DNA of 64,000 nt from Burkholderia cepacia. Its GTDB lineage: Bacteria; Pseudomonadota; Gammaproteobacteria; Burkholderiales; Burkholderiaceae. The stretch covers positions 828,867-892,866 of the forward strand of contig NZ_CP073639.1 of assembly GCF_029962485.1 (NCBI RefSeq), in the 5' to 3' direction. Both the position numbers and the translations under genes were made by a program. Shown here piece by piece: positions 45,363 to 54,646 of the stretch; the stretch's first letter is position 1, and the number at the start of each line of letters is the position of its first letter. The notes below the pieces were generated by a model. It saw only the letters and a program-made list of their open reading frames with translations, did no database searches and was not told the DNA's origin.

Positions 45363-46196
45363 ATGAGCGCTGCGCTTCCCGCCCCCGATCTCCCGCTGAG
45401 CCATGTCGCGTTCGTGACCGAAACGCTGGGCGATATCGCACAAGCGGTCGGGACGCCGCAGTTCATGCGCGCCGTCTACGACACGCTCGTGCGCTACGTC
45501 GACTTCGACGCCGTGCACCTCGACTACGAACGCGGCGCGGCCGCGGGCCGGCGCAACGTCGGCTGGATCGGCAGCTTCGGCCGCGAGCCCGAGCTGGTCG
45601 CGCAGGTGATGCGTCACTACTACCGCAGCTACGCGAGCGACGATGCAACGTACGCGGCGATCGAAACCGAAAGCGACGTGCAGTTGCTGCAGGTGTCCGC
45701 GCAGCGCGTCGCGAGCGAACTCCGGCACCTGTTTTTCGACGCCGGTGACATTCACGATGAATGCGTGATCGCGGGCGTGACGGGCGGCACGCGCTTTTCG
45801 ATCTCGATCGCGCGCTCGCGGCGGCTGCCGCCGTTTTCGCTGAAGGAGCTGAGTCTGCTGAAGCACCTGTCGCAGGTCGTGCTGCCGATGGCGTCCGCGC
45901 ACAAGCGGCTGCTCGGCGCGATCTGCGCCGACGACACGTCGCGCGACGAGCTCGATCTCGACCTCGTCGCGCAATGGCTGCCTGAATGGCAGGAGCGGCT
46001 GACCGCGCGCGAGATGCACGTGTGCGCATCGTTCATCCAGGGCATGACGTCGGCCGCGATCGCGCAATCGATGGGGCTCAAGACGTCCACTATCGACACG
46101 TACGCGAAGCGCGCGTTCGCGAAGCTCGGCGTCGAGTCGCGGCGGCAACTGATGACGCTCGTGCTGCGGAACGCGTCGCGACGGCACGACGCGTAG
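45363..46196 (+). CDS. LuxR-type helix-turn-helix regulator, likely controls the pot/puu-like operon
   Basis: The 277-residue protein ends with a classic LuxR/FixJ HTH (LTAREMHVCASFIQG then IAQSMGLKTSTIDTYAKRAFAKLGV, about residues 212-257). The N-terminal 200 residues are neither a receiver domain nor an obvious acyl-homoserine-lactone domain, and may sense a catabolite. It is divergent from potF with a perfect dyad between, so control of that operon is the likely role (inference). The start has no strong ribosome site. Confidence 0.85.
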   Translation: MSAALPAPDLPLSHVAFVTETLGDIAQAVGTPQFMRAVYDTLVRYVDFDAVHLDYERGAAAGRRNVGWIGSFGREPELVAQVMRHYYRSYASDDATYAAIETESDVQLLQVSAQRVASELRHLFFDAGDIHDECVIAGVTGGTRFSISIARSRRLPPFSLKELSLLKHLSQVVLPMASAHKRLLGAICADDTSRDELDLDLVAQWLPEWQERLTAREMHVCASFIQGMTSAAIAQSMGLKTSTIDTYAKRAFAKLGVESRRQLMTLVLRNASRRHDA

Positions 46197-46354
46197 GCCC
46201 GGCACATCGGGCTCCTGACGTCGCACCCGTTGCGCGCGCATCTATCTCCGCGCCGCCTCATAACGATTCGACAATTTATTGGTTCCCTTGACGATGCGCC
46301 GTCCGTATCGTTCACCGACTCGTCAGACCAATCGACCAACGGGGGAATCCAACA

Positions 46355-47527
46355 ATGAAACGAATCCGGTCATTCGCACTGCTCGCGCTGCCGGCCGCGC
46401 TCTACGCCGCCGGCGCGCACGCGCAAAGCAGCGTCACGCTGTACGGCATCGCCGACGCGGGCATCGCCTACGTACACAACGCGCAGAACGGGAGCGGCGG
46501 CAACGCGTCGAGCCTCGTCAAGTTCAGCAGCGGCAACCTGTCGGGCAGCCGCTGGGGGCTGCGCGGCATCGAGGATCTCGGCAGCGGCCTGTCCGCGCTG
46601 TTCCAGCTCGAAAACGGCTTCAACATCGGCACCGGCGCACTCGGCCAGGGCGGGCGCGAATTCGGCCGCAAGGCCGTCGTCGGACTCGCGAGCAGCACAT
46701 ACGGCACCGTGACGCTCGGCCGCCAGTACGATCCGGTCGTCGATCTCGTGCAGGGCCTCACGCAGGACAACTATTTCGGCGGCGTGTTCGCGACGCCGGG
46801 CGACCTCGACAACTACGACAACAGCCTGCGCGTCAGCAACTCGGTGAAATACACGAGCCCGCTGATCTCGGGCTTCCAGTTCGCGGCCCTGTACGGCTTC
46901 GGCGGCGTCGCGGGCTCGACCGGCAACGGTCGCACGTACAGCTTTGGCGCGAGCTACGCGAACGGCCCGCTGTCGCTCGGCGCCGGCTTCTTCTACGCGA
47001 ACGGCGGCACGACGGTCGCCAATGGCGTGCGCACGTGGTCGAGCAGCTCGGACACGCTGTTCAACACCGTGATCAACCAGGGCTTCTCGAGCGCGAAGTC
47101 GATCCAGATCGTGCGCGTGGCCGGCCAATACGTGGCCGGTCCGGCGACCTTCGGGCTCGCGTATTCGAATACGCAGTACGGTGCGGACACACTGTCGGCG
47201 TTCAGCCAGAACGCGAAGTTCAACAACGGTTCGGCGTTCTTCAACTGGCAGTTCTCGCCGGCGCTGCGCGCGGGCGTCGGCTACAACTACACGTCGCTGA
47301 CGGGCCCGGCTTCCGCGCACTACAACCAGGTCAACCTCGGCGCTGACTACGCACTGTCGAAGCGCACCGACCTGTATGCGCTGTTCGGCTATCAGAAGGC
47401 GAGCGGCAACACGCTCAACGCGAGCGGCGCGACGGTGAAAGCGGCCGCGTCGGTCGGCTCGTACGGCGTGAACTCCGGCACCGATACGCAGGAGCTCGCG
47501 ATCGTCGGCATTCGCCACAAGTTCTGA
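46355..47527 (+). CDS. Gram-negative general porin (16-stranded trimer type)
   Basis: The 390-residue protein has a signal peptide (MKRIRSFALLALPAALYAAGAHA, mature QSSVTLYGIAD) and the typical Burkholderia porin start and end (final IRHKF with C-terminal Phe). The motif SRWGLRGIEDLGSGLSALFQLE and an acidic constriction-loop stretch are visible. It should allow diffusion of small hydrophilic solutes. A GGGGGAA site precedes the start. It is not obviously linked to neighbouring genes. Confidence 0.93.
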   Translation: MKRIRSFALLALPAALYAAGAHAQSSVTLYGIADAGIAYVHNAQNGSGGNASSLVKFSSGNLSGSRWGLRGIEDLGSGLSALFQLENGFNIGTGALGQGGREFGRKAVVGLASSTYGTVTLGRQYDPVVDLVQGLTQDNYFGGVFATPGDLDNYDNSLRVSNSVKYTSPLISGFQFAALYGFGGVAGSTGNGRTYSFGASYANGPLSLGAGFFYANGGTTVANGVRTWSSSSDTLFNTVINQGFSSAKSIQIVRVAGQYVAGPATFGLAYSNTQYGADTLSAFSQNAKFNNGSAFFNWQFSPALRAGVGYNYTSLTGPASAHYNQVNLGADYALSKRTDLYALFGYQKASGNTLNASGATVKAAASVGSYGVNSGTDTQELAIVGIRHKF

Positions 47528-47554
47528 TCGCGTCGTCGCACGACGACTGCCTGG

Positions 47555-47580
47555 CAGGCGCGCACCACGGTGCGCGCCTG
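47555..47580 (+). terminator. Hairpin after the general porin gene
   Basis: CAGGCGCGCACC and GGTGCGCGCCTG form a perfect 12-bp stem 27 bp after the porin stop. Only a short TTT follows. Confidence 0.55.
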
Positions 47581-47631
47581 CGGCGTTTACACTGTCCGAC
47601 TTCAGGTTCCACACGACGCAAGGAGCTCGGC

Positions 47632-48276
47632 ATGCTGACGGTTTGGGGACGACGCAACGCGTTCAACGTCCAGAAGGTGATGTGGCTCGTCGACGAGCTC
47701 GCGCTCGCGCATCGGCACGTACCGGCCGGCGGCCGGTTCGGCGTGCTCGATACGCCCGAATTTCTCGCGATGAACCCGCACGGACGCGTGCCGCTGATCG
47801 ACGACGAAGGTGCCGTCGTATGGGAATCGCACAGCATCCTGCGCTACCTCGCCGCGCGTTACGGACGCCCCGGCTTCTGGCACGACGACCCTGCCGAGCA
47901 ATCACGCGCCGACCGCTGGATGGACTGGGCGCAGACGACGCTGCAACCGGTGTTCCTCAATGGCGTGTTCCGCGGCTACTACCGGACGCCGCCCGAGCAG
48001 CGCGACACCGTGCGCGTCGAGCAGAGCATCGCGCAGTGCGCGCAGCATTTCCGGCTGCTCGACGCGGTGCTGGCCGGGCAGCCGTTTCTCGCCGGCGACG
48101 CGATCACGCTCGCCGACATCGCGGTCGGCACGCATCTGTATCGCTACTTCGAACTCGACATCGCACGGCCGGACCTACCGCACGTGCAAGCGTGGTACGA
48201 ACGCCTGCAGACGCGGCCCGCGTATCGCACGCACGTGATGATCCCGTTCGACGACTTGCGCGGCAAGCTCGACTGA
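47632..48276 (+). CDS. Glutathione S-transferase family protein
   Basis: The 214-residue protein has an N-terminal thioredoxin-like domain (LTVWGRRNAFNVQKVMWLVDELAL, in pieces, with HGRVPLIDD and WESHSILRYLA for glutathione binding) and a helical C-terminal domain. It should conjugate or transfer glutathione; the substrate is unknown. AAGGAG precedes the ATG. Confidence 0.92.
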   Translation: MLTVWGRRNAFNVQKVMWLVDELALAHRHVPAGGRFGVLDTPEFLAMNPHGRVPLIDDEGAVVWESHSILRYLAARYGRPGFWHDDPAEQSRADRWMDWAQTTLQPVFLNGVFRGYYRTPPEQRDTVRVEQSIAQCAQHFRLLDAVLAGQPFLAGDAITLADIAVGTHLYRYFELDIARPDLPHVQAWYERLQTRPAYRTHVMIPFDDLRGKLD

Positions 48277-48337
48277 CAGGCATCGGGCCGGCAGCGGAAT
48301 GGCTTGCCGGAGGTCTCGAGAACTTTTGACTGTCCGC

Positions 48338-48838
48338 CTAGTGTCGCCGCATGCCTCCCGCCCCGCCCATGCCGCCGAACCGGTGCATTCCGCCGAATTC
48401 GTGGCTCGCACCGACCGGGAACGTGCCATGGTGAAAGCCCGCCCCCACCGGGACGCCGAAGCGGCGATGATCGATCGGGTTGAAGTGGCTGACGTGATCG
48501 AAGTGGTGGAAGCGATGGAATCGATCGATGAGGATGAAGCTCACGCCCGCGCCGATGAATAGCGGCGGCCCCCAATACCACGGGTCGTCATACGGATAGG
48601 CTGCCACCGGATACCACAGCACGCTACCGTCGGCACTTTGCACGATCTGCCAGGTGCCGTCGCTTTGCAGGCACGCGCGCCCGACGATTTGCTGCGCCGT
48701 GCCGTCGATGTCCGCTTGCGCGACGACCGCGCGACAGTTCGCGCCGTTGTCCGACGGATCGTCGATCATTTGCGCAAGGACGGACGTGGAAAGACCGAGA
48801 CAGACGATGCCTGCCACGGATCGAAACAGGTTGCACAT
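48338..48838 (-). CDS. Small secreted protein with a surface-antigen-like core and His/Gly-rich tail
   Basis: The 166-residue product has a signal peptide (cleavage after VLA, residue about 23). A central segment holds two Cys in CRAVVAQADIDG...GRACLQSDGTWQIV, similar to the C-terminal part of 17-kDa surface antigens. A membrane-like turn with WYWGPPLFIGAG follows, then a histidine-rich, glycine/methionine-rich tail (about residues 108-166). CAGGAG precedes ATG 48838. The tail suggests metal binding; the function is unknown. Confidence 0.78.
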   Translation of the reverse strand: MCNLFRSVAGIVCLGLSTSVLAQMIDDPSDNGANCRAVVAQADIDGTAQQIVGRACLQSDGTWQIVQSADGSVLWYPVAAYPYDDPWYWGPPLFIGAGVSFILIDRFHRFHHFDHVSHFNPIDHRRFGVPVGAGFHHGTFPVGASHEFGGMHRFGGMGGAGGMRRH

Positions 48839-49059
48839 GATCGGCTCCTGCGTTGTTGCCCCCGACCACTCGATCCCCGGCGTCGCTGGCGGCGCCCGGT
48901 ACACCGGTTTGCTTGCACACGATCGATCGCGCGGCGGTCATGGCTCGCCGCGTCGTCGTGCAGGGTCTCCTGACGGCTAAACGATGCGGCCCGTCGGGTT
49001 ATTCCTGGGGTCTGGATGCGAATGGCCGTGGCCGCAACCCTCGGCACTCGCTGCCGTGC

Positions 49060-49527
49060 TCAGCGCACGACCGGGCGAGCCGCGACGCGGTAGACAGCCG
49101 CTGCCGTGACCCCGAATACCAGATGGGCCACCAGCGTGATCGCGCCGCGAACCGGGATGAACCACGGGAAGATTGCGGTGAAGGCGTACAGGTTGACGCC
49201 GTACAGGATGAGGCCGAACGCGCCGCCGGCAAGCAGCGTGGCGCGCAGCGACCATCCATGGACCAGCCGCGCCAGCACGGCTGCATAGGCCAGCGAAAGC
49301 GCGGCATGCACGAGGGTCGCCACCCCCATGACCAGCGGATCGAAGCCGCCGGGCGAACCCAGCACGCTGCGCCCCATCACGATCGCTGCCGTGAGGCGCG
49401 CGTCGCGAAGCAGGTTCCGAACGGCGTCATCGCCGGCGATCGCCCAGAGCAGCAGCTCGATGACGGTCGATCCGAGCGCCGCACCGAACGCCGCCCAGAG
49501 CATCGGGACCGGACGGATTTGCTTCAA
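49060..49527 (-). CDS. Four-helix membrane protein of unknown function
   Basis: The product has about 155 residues with four hydrophobic segments (LWAAFGAALGSTVIELLLW; VATLVHAALSLAYAAVLA; LLAGGAFGLILYGVNLYAF; ITLVAHLVFGVTAAAVY). Position and spacing suggest an inner membrane protein. The start is uncertain: a TTG at 49527 gives a short basic lead, an ATG at 49503 starts at the first helix, and the frame stays open to an ATG at 49611. No family was recognised. Confidence 0.6.
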   Translation of the reverse strand: MKQIRPVPMLWAAFGAALGSTVIELLLWAIAGDDAVRNLLRDARLTAAIVMGRSVLGSPGGFDPLVMGVATLVHAALSLAYAAVLARLVHGWSLRATLLAGGAFGLILYGVNLYAFTAIFPWFIPVRGAITLVAHLVFGVTAAAVYRVAARPVVR

Positions 49528-49576
49528 TGGTCGTCCACCATCGCGACCGGCGGATGCATGGAGCCGCCGTGCGACA

Positions 49577-50242
49577 TTACGCCGGGCGTTCGCAATCCGA
49601 CCAGTACGCAAACGGGTCGCGATGCTTCGGATAGTGCTCGTCGAGCCATTTCAGCAATGTCGCGCGAGCGTTGTCCATGTCGGCTTTCAGCGACGACGTC
49701 GTGAGTTCGTGCACGTCGACGGATTTTTCGCGGTCGGTCACGAAGCAGTTCCAGTCGGGGCCGTCCAGATCCGGATCGTCGGACGCCTTCGACGACTTGC
49801 TCCAGCCGAAGCGCTTGCGCGCGTCGATGAAGTAGCGCGGGTGCACTTTCAGATACGACATCTCGCCGCCCTGCAGGCTGCTCTCGGCGCGCAACACGTC
49901 GTGTTCGTCGACGATCTGCGTGACTTCCGGAAGGCGGCGCGAGCGCCATCCGGCCGGCAGCGTCGCCACGGCCCGGATGCTGTCGTACGTCCCCCATTCC
50001 AGCCCCCATGCTTCGGCCATGCGCTTCATGAACGCATCGGCGCTCGGATAGCCGCGCAGCTGGATCCGGGTCGACAGCGTGACTTCGACGCGGCCGCCGG
50101 ATGCACTGGACACCTCGTCGCCCGCCGCTTCGAACGGATTGCCGGGGCGCGGCGATGAGCGCGTCGCGTCCGCAGGCGCCATGCCCGAAAACAGTTGATC
50201 CAGCGCTGCACGCGCTTTCGACGACTTGTCTGGTCTATTCAT
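49577..50242 (-). CDS. Hypothetical cytosolic protein, 221 residues
   Basis: The ATG at 50242 follows AAAAGGGAACCG. The sequence is polar and without membrane segments: a low-complexity N-terminal third (residues 1-65), then a compact domain with WGLEWGTYDSIRAVATLPAGWR, KVHPRYFIDARKRFGW, DWNCFVTDRE and a helical acidic/basic end with HYPKHRDPFAYW. I do not recognise the family. It stands alone between two short intergenic gaps. Confidence 0.65.
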   Translation of the reverse strand: MNRPDKSSKARAALDQLFSGMAPADATRSSPRPGNPFEAAGDEVSSASGGRVEVTLSTRIQLRGYPSADAFMKRMAEAWGLEWGTYDSIRAVATLPAGWRSRRLPEVTQIVDEHDVLRAESSLQGGEMSYLKVHPRYFIDARKRFGWSKSSKASDDPDLDGPDWNCFVTDREKSVDVHELTTSSLKADMDNARATLLKWLDEHYPKHRDPFAYWSDCERPA

Positions 50243-50438
50243 CGGTTCCCTTTTCTGCAAATTTGAACCCGTACTGCAATGGTTGGAGATTGGCTCGCCG
50301 CCGGCCAAAGGTGTGATTCTGCCGCACTGCGGCGATCTCGCCGTATTCCGCGGCTGCATTGTAACGATCTGGCGACGGCGGTCGAGCGAACAGCATCGGT
50401 ACGGCACGGTCCGTCGCATCCACGGCGAGCCGTGCGCC

Positions 50439-51416
50439 CTACCCCAACGCCTTCACCATCCGCTCCATCAACGCCAGCACCTCCGGCCGATTCTCGCCCT
50501 TCGCATGCACGAAGTGATACCTGAGCAGCGAATCGACTTCATGCCGGCTGACGCGAACGAGCGCGCTGCGCTTCAGGTACGCATCCGCGAGCGGCGTTCG
50601 CGCGAGCGCCACGCCGAGCCCCGCTTCAGCCGCCGCGAGGACGAGGTTGTAATCCTCGAACCGACGATCCTGCGCCCGCGGCTTGAACGGAATGCCGAGC
50701 CCGTCGAACCAGGTGCGCCAGCCCGTCACGTCGGAATCGTGCAGCAACGGCATGTCGAGCAGCGCGGCGTCGCCCGCCCGGCGGCGCGCCTTTGCCAGTT
50801 GCTCGGCAAGCCGCGGATGCGCAACCGGATACAGCCGCTCCGGCATGAACGCACGGGTTTCGAGCTGACGCCAGTTGCCGCGCCCGTAACGGATCGACAG
50901 ATCGGCTTCGCCACCGGCGATATCGACGTTGCGCAGTTCGATGCCGAGCTCGATACGCAGCGCGGGCGCTTCGCTTTCGAGCACATGCTGCCGCTCCAAC
51001 AGCCAGAGCTGCGCGAACGCGGGCACCACGCTCATCCGGACCAGTCGCGGCGTACGCGGCGAGCGCCACTGATCGGCCGCGCCGTCGATGATCGCGAACG
51101 CCTGCTCGATCCGGCCGACGAAGCGCTGCCCGTCCGGCGTCAGGCGCACGCCGCGCGCATGCCGCTCGAACAGCGCCATCCCGAGCCAGTTCTCGACGGC
51201 GGCGACCCGTCGGCTGATCGCGCCGTGCGTGACGCCGGAAACATCGGCGGCCGCGAGAAACGAACCCTCGCGCGCCACCGTGCAGACCGTCTCCAGGCTC
51301 GCGAGCGGCGGCCTCGGCCCGGGCGCCGGCGCGGCGACCGGCAGCGCGTCCACGACCTGACGCGCACGCACCGGACCGGCAGCCCGCCGCGAACCCGAGC
51401 TGTGAGCCATATTCAT
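50439..51416 (-). CDS. LysR family regulator (GcvA-like branch)
   Basis: The 325-residue protein has an unusual 35-residue Pro/Ala/Arg-rich N-terminal extension before the LysR winged helix (LETVCTVAREGSFLAAADVSGVTHGAISRRVAAVE, in pieces), then the GcvA-type effector domain (ERQHVLESEAPALRIELGIE...). No ribosome site is seen, so the true start may lie within the extension. It is divergent from an EamA transporter gene 57 bp away and probably regulates it. Confidence 0.85.
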   Translation of the reverse strand: MNMAHSSGSRRAAGPVRARQVVDALPVAAPAPGPRPPLASLETVCTVAREGSFLAAADVSGVTHGAISRRVAAVENWLGMALFERHARGVRLTPDGQRFVGRIEQAFAIIDGAADQWRSPRTPRLVRMSVVPAFAQLWLLERQHVLESEAPALRIELGIELRNVDIAGGEADLSIRYGRGNWRQLETRAFMPERLYPVAHPRLAEQLAKARRRAGDAALLDMPLLHDSDVTGWRTWFDGLGIPFKPRAQDRRFEDYNLVLAAAEAGLGVALARTPLADAYLKRSALVRVSRHEVDSLLRYHFVHAKGENRPEVLALMERMVKALG

Positions 51417-51473
51417 ATCCGGGTATTGATCTGTGCGCTAGCTTAACATCTCGCCACGCCGCACCATGGGCGC

Positions 51474-52373
51474 ATGAATACCCTTTCCACATCGACGTCG
51501 CGCAGCGCGCGACAACCGCTCGTCGCGGCAGGCGCGGTCGCGTTCACGATCGTCTCGTGGGCGTCCGCTTTCCCGTTCATCCGGATCGGCCTGCACGGCC
51601 TCGCGCCACTGCAGCTCGCGTCGGCACGCTTTGCGACCGCGGCACTGCTCGTGATCGCGTGGCTCGCATGGCGGCGACCGCCACTGCCGGCGAAAGGCGA
51701 CGCGCTGCGCTTCGTCGCGTGCGGCTTTCTCGGCATCGCACTCTACAACGCACTGCTCAATACCGGCGAGCAGACCGTGTCGGCCGGCGCGGCAAGTTTC
51801 ATCGTGAACACGCTGCCGATCTTCACCGCGCTGCTGGCCGCCGTGTTTCTGCGCGAGCGCTTCAATCGCTGGGGATGGCTCGGTTCGCTGGTCAGCCTGG
51901 CCGGCATCGCGGTGATCGCGCAAGGGCAGCCGGGCGGCCTCGTGCTCGGTTCGGGAAGCACGCTGATTCTCGGCGCGGCGCTGTGTTCGGCCAGCTATTT
52001 CGTGTTGCAGCGGCGGTTGATTCCCGTCTACGGCGCACTGACCTGTACCGCGTACACGCTGCTGGCCGGCGCGGCGCTGCTCACTCCGTGGCTGCCCGGC
52101 GCGCTCGGGTCGCTCGCAGGTGGGTCGCGCGATACGGCGCTCGCCGTCGTCGTGCTCGGCGTATTTCCCGCCGCGCTGGGTTACGCGACCTGGACGTTCG
52201 CGCTCGGCTATTTCGGCGCGGCGCGCGCGGCCAACTTCCTCTATCTGACGCCGGCGGTCGCGATGCTGCTGTCGATGGTGCTGACGGGCGAGCGGCCCGG
52301 CATCGCGACGGCATGCGGCGGCCTGCTGGCGATTGCCGGTGTGGTCTTCGTCGCATTCCGCGGACGTTCGTAG
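51474..52373 (+). CDS. EamA/DMT superfamily transporter
   Basis: The 299-residue protein has ten hydrophobic segments arranged as two EamA repeats (first with SWASAFPFIRIGLHGL, second with GAALCSASYFVLQRRLIP and ALGYATWTFALGYFGAARAANFLYLTP). Such carriers export amino acids or other metabolites. It is divergent from a LysR gene, a common exporter/regulator arrangement. Confidence 0.88.
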   Translation: MNTLSTSTSRSARQPLVAAGAVAFTIVSWASAFPFIRIGLHGLAPLQLASARFATAALLVIAWLAWRRPPLPAKGDALRFVACGFLGIALYNALLNTGEQTVSAGAASFIVNTLPIFTALLAAVFLRERFNRWGWLGSLVSLAGIAVIAQGQPGGLVLGSGSTLILGAALCSASYFVLQRRLIPVYGALTCTAYTLLAGAALLTPWLPGALGSLAGGSRDTALAVVVLGVFPAALGYATWTFALGYFGAARAANFLYLTPAVAMLLSMVLTGERPGIATACGGLLAIAGVVFVAFRGRS

Positions 52374-53009
52374 GATCGCAACGATAGCGAATGTCCGTGC
52401 CGGCCCGTCGATCCGGAAACGGGCGGATCGAAAAGCCCTCCGCATCTGCGAAGCGGAATGGATCATCCGGGCGTGCTGTTCGCGCCCACTCGCTGATGCC
52501 GCAGGGATTGACCGTTAGTTGCATTGCAATGAACACAACCGTTGATGAAGCCAGCCGACGAAACCGGACACGCAATCGCGGGTGACCAAACTGTGCAGAC
52601 AAATCGACCGAACAGTTCCGGATTGACCGCGCATCAGTGTGCATGGCTTCGCCCCGGCGACCGGCCGAATAATGGATACGGCCGTAAGGCCATCGACAGC
52701 GAACCGCAGCCTGTGGCCCGCCGCAGCGCACGATTTCCGGCATCCGGAGCCTTCGACATCCGGGCGCCGGCCCGCGCCGTGCCGGCCCGCTACGCGATTC
52801 GCCGCAGCGCGCAAAATCGGCTTCATATATATTCATACGAATTGCATGATGTCCGGCGACGATTCGCCCGCTCGCCCGGGCGGCCGTCACACCACCGGAC
52901 GCCATGCAAGTGAAGCCCGTGATGGGTATGGAGACTCGTCCGATCGCCCCGGCACGCTGGCCGGCCGGTCGAGACGTCAATAGAAAGACATTCAATTCGG
53001 AGATGGCAG
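52374..53009. other. Intergenic region before the LivK-type gene
   Basis: About 636 bp with no credible gene. An A/T-rich island near 52821-52840 with repeated TTCATA is the likeliest promoter region for the binding-protein gene. No terminator with a clear T-run was seen after the EamA gene. Confidence 0.45.
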
Positions 53010-54164
53010 ATGGAACGAAGCACTGTCGGCATGCGCTGCAAACCCCTGATCACCGTTGCACTGGCTGCCGCCGCATTCGCGGCCGCGTCGACGGCAATGG
53101 CCGACCAGGTCGTGAAGATCGGCAGCGTCGAACCGACGACGGGCGGCATCTCGCACCTCGGCAAGGACAACGAGAACGGCGCGCGCCTCGCGGTCGAGGA
53201 AATCAACGCAAAGGGCCTGACGATCGGCGGCAAGAAGATCACGCTGCAGCTCGACGCGCAGGATGACGCGGCCGACCCGCGACAAGCCACGCAGGTTGCG
53301 CAGAAGCTCGTCGACGACAAGGTCGTTGCCGTCATCGGCCACCTGAACTCGGGCACGTCGATCCCGGCATCGAAGATCTACAGCGACGCGGGCATCGTGC
53401 AGATCTCGCCGTCGGCCACGAACCCGACCTACACGCAGCAAGGCTTCAAGACGACCTACCGCGTCGTCGCGACCGATGCGCAGCAGGGTCCGGCGCTCGC
53501 GAGCTACGCGCAGGCGAAGGGCGTGAAGAGCGTCGCGGTGATCGACGATTCGACCGCGTACGGCCAGGGCCTCGCGAACGAGTTCGAGAAGAAGGCGAAG
53601 GCGCTCGGCCTGAAGGTGCTGTCGCACGACGCGACCAACGACAAGGCCGTCGACTTCCGCGCGATCCTGACGAAGGTCAAGGGCGAGAACCCCGACGCGA
53701 TCATGTACGGCGGCATGGACGCGACCGGCGGCCCGCTCGCGAAGCAGGCGAAGCAGCTCGGCCTGCGCGCGAAGATCCTGTCCGGCGACGGCGTGTGCAC
53801 CGACTCGCTGGCCGAACTGGCCGGCCCGGCGGCCGACAACGTGCTGTGCTCGCAGGCAGGCGCCGCGCTCGAGAAGATGCCGGGCGGCGCGGACTTCCTC
53901 GCGAAGTACCAGAAGCGTTTCAACCAGGGCATCAAGTTCGATGCGCCGTTCGCGTATGACGCGGTCTACATCGCCGTCGACGCGATGAAGCGTGCGAACT
54001 CGACCGACCCGGCGAAGATCCTCGCCGCGATGCCGTCGACGAAGTACGACGGCGTGATCGGCACGACGACGTTCGACGCGAAGGGCGACCTGACGCACGG
54101 GATCATCTCGATCTACGGCTACAAGAGCGGCAAGAAGACCTTCCTCGACCAGGTGAAGATGTAA
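53010..54164 (+). CDS. Branched-chain amino acid ABC transporter substrate-binding protein
   Basis: The 384-residue periplasmic protein has a signal peptide (cleavage after MADQ region, about residue 31, just before VVKIGSVEPTTGG) and the two-lobed type I fold: HLGKDNENGARLAVEEINAKG, GHLNSGTSIPASKIY, SPSATNPTYT, KGVKSVAVIDDSTAYGQGLAN. It is LivK/LivJ-like and binds leucine-type amino acids or related solutes. GGAGATGGCAG precedes the ATG. No Liv permease or ATPase genes are adjacent, so it must use transporters encoded elsewhere. A strong hairpin follows the stop. Confidence 0.9.
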   Translation: MERSTVGMRCKPLITVALAAAAFAAASTAMADQVVKIGSVEPTTGGISHLGKDNENGARLAVEEINAKGLTIGGKKITLQLDAQDDAADPRQATQVAQKLVDDKVVAVIGHLNSGTSIPASKIYSDAGIVQISPSATNPTYTQQGFKTTYRVVATDAQQGPALASYAQAKGVKSVAVIDDSTAYGQGLANEFEKKAKALGLKVLSHDATNDKAVDFRAILTKVKGENPDAIMYGGMDATGGPLAKQAKQLGLRAKILSGDGVCTDSLAELAGPAADNVLCSQAGAALEKMPGGADFLAKYQKRFNQGIKFDAPFAYDAVYIAVDAMKRANSTDPAKILAAMPSTKYDGVIGTTTFDAKGDLTHGIISIYGYKSGKKTFLDQVKM

Positions 54165-54170
54165 CCCGCC

Positions 54171-54216
54171 GCGGCGCCGGCACGACGGGAACGCCACCCG
54201 TCCGCGCCGGCGCCGC
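54171..54216 (+). terminator. Large hairpin after the LivK-type gene
   Basis: GCGGCGCCGGC pairs with GCCGGCGCCGC and, within it, GACGGG pairs with CCCGTC. It starts 7 bp after the stop and runs into GATTTCTGATT. It is probably a terminator, with partial read-through to the small HTH gene possible. Confidence 0.6.
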
Positions 54217-54251
54217 GCGGGCCGATTTCTGATTCACGGAGACGAAGCATC

Positions 54252-54554
54252 ATGTGTGCAATGGCGTATGCGGAATTTCAACAGGAGTTGAAGAAAGCGC
54301 AGTTGACGGCGCGCGAGTTCGCCCGTCTGATCCGGATGAACGAAAGTTCGATCACGAACTATTCGAGCAAGGGCACCGTCCCGTCCCACCTCGCGGTCAT
54401 CGCGAAACTGATCGGCACGCTGGCCGCGCACGAGATCGATTTCCGGCGCGTGATCCGGCAGATGCGGATCGAGCCGAAACGGCCGCGCGGCGTCGGCGTG
54501 TTTCCCGCGGCGGAAAAGCCACGCGCACGGAAGCCTGCGAAAGCCGACGCCTGA
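54252..54554 (+). CDS. Small XRE-like DNA-binding protein
   Basis: The 100-residue protein has a helix-turn-helix near the N-terminus (LTAREFARLIRMNESSITNYSSKG, about residues 17-40) and a basic Lys/Arg/Pro-rich tail. It resembles short XRE-type regulators without a second domain. GGAG lies 10 nt before ATG 54252; an internal ATG at 54261 is an alternative. It follows the LivK-type gene, so a regulatory link is possible but unproven. Confidence 0.75.
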   Translation: MCAMAYAEFQQELKKAQLTAREFARLIRMNESSITNYSSKGTVPSHLAVIAKLIGTLAAHEIDFRRVIRQMRIEPKRPRGVGVFPAAEKPRARKPAKADA

Positions 54555-54646
54555 GCCTCGGCGTGCGTCGAACGCGGCATGGAGATGGCCGCTCGACGCT
54601 CGATCGATACACCCTCACGGGCGATGCGACACGCGCCGCCCGATCG

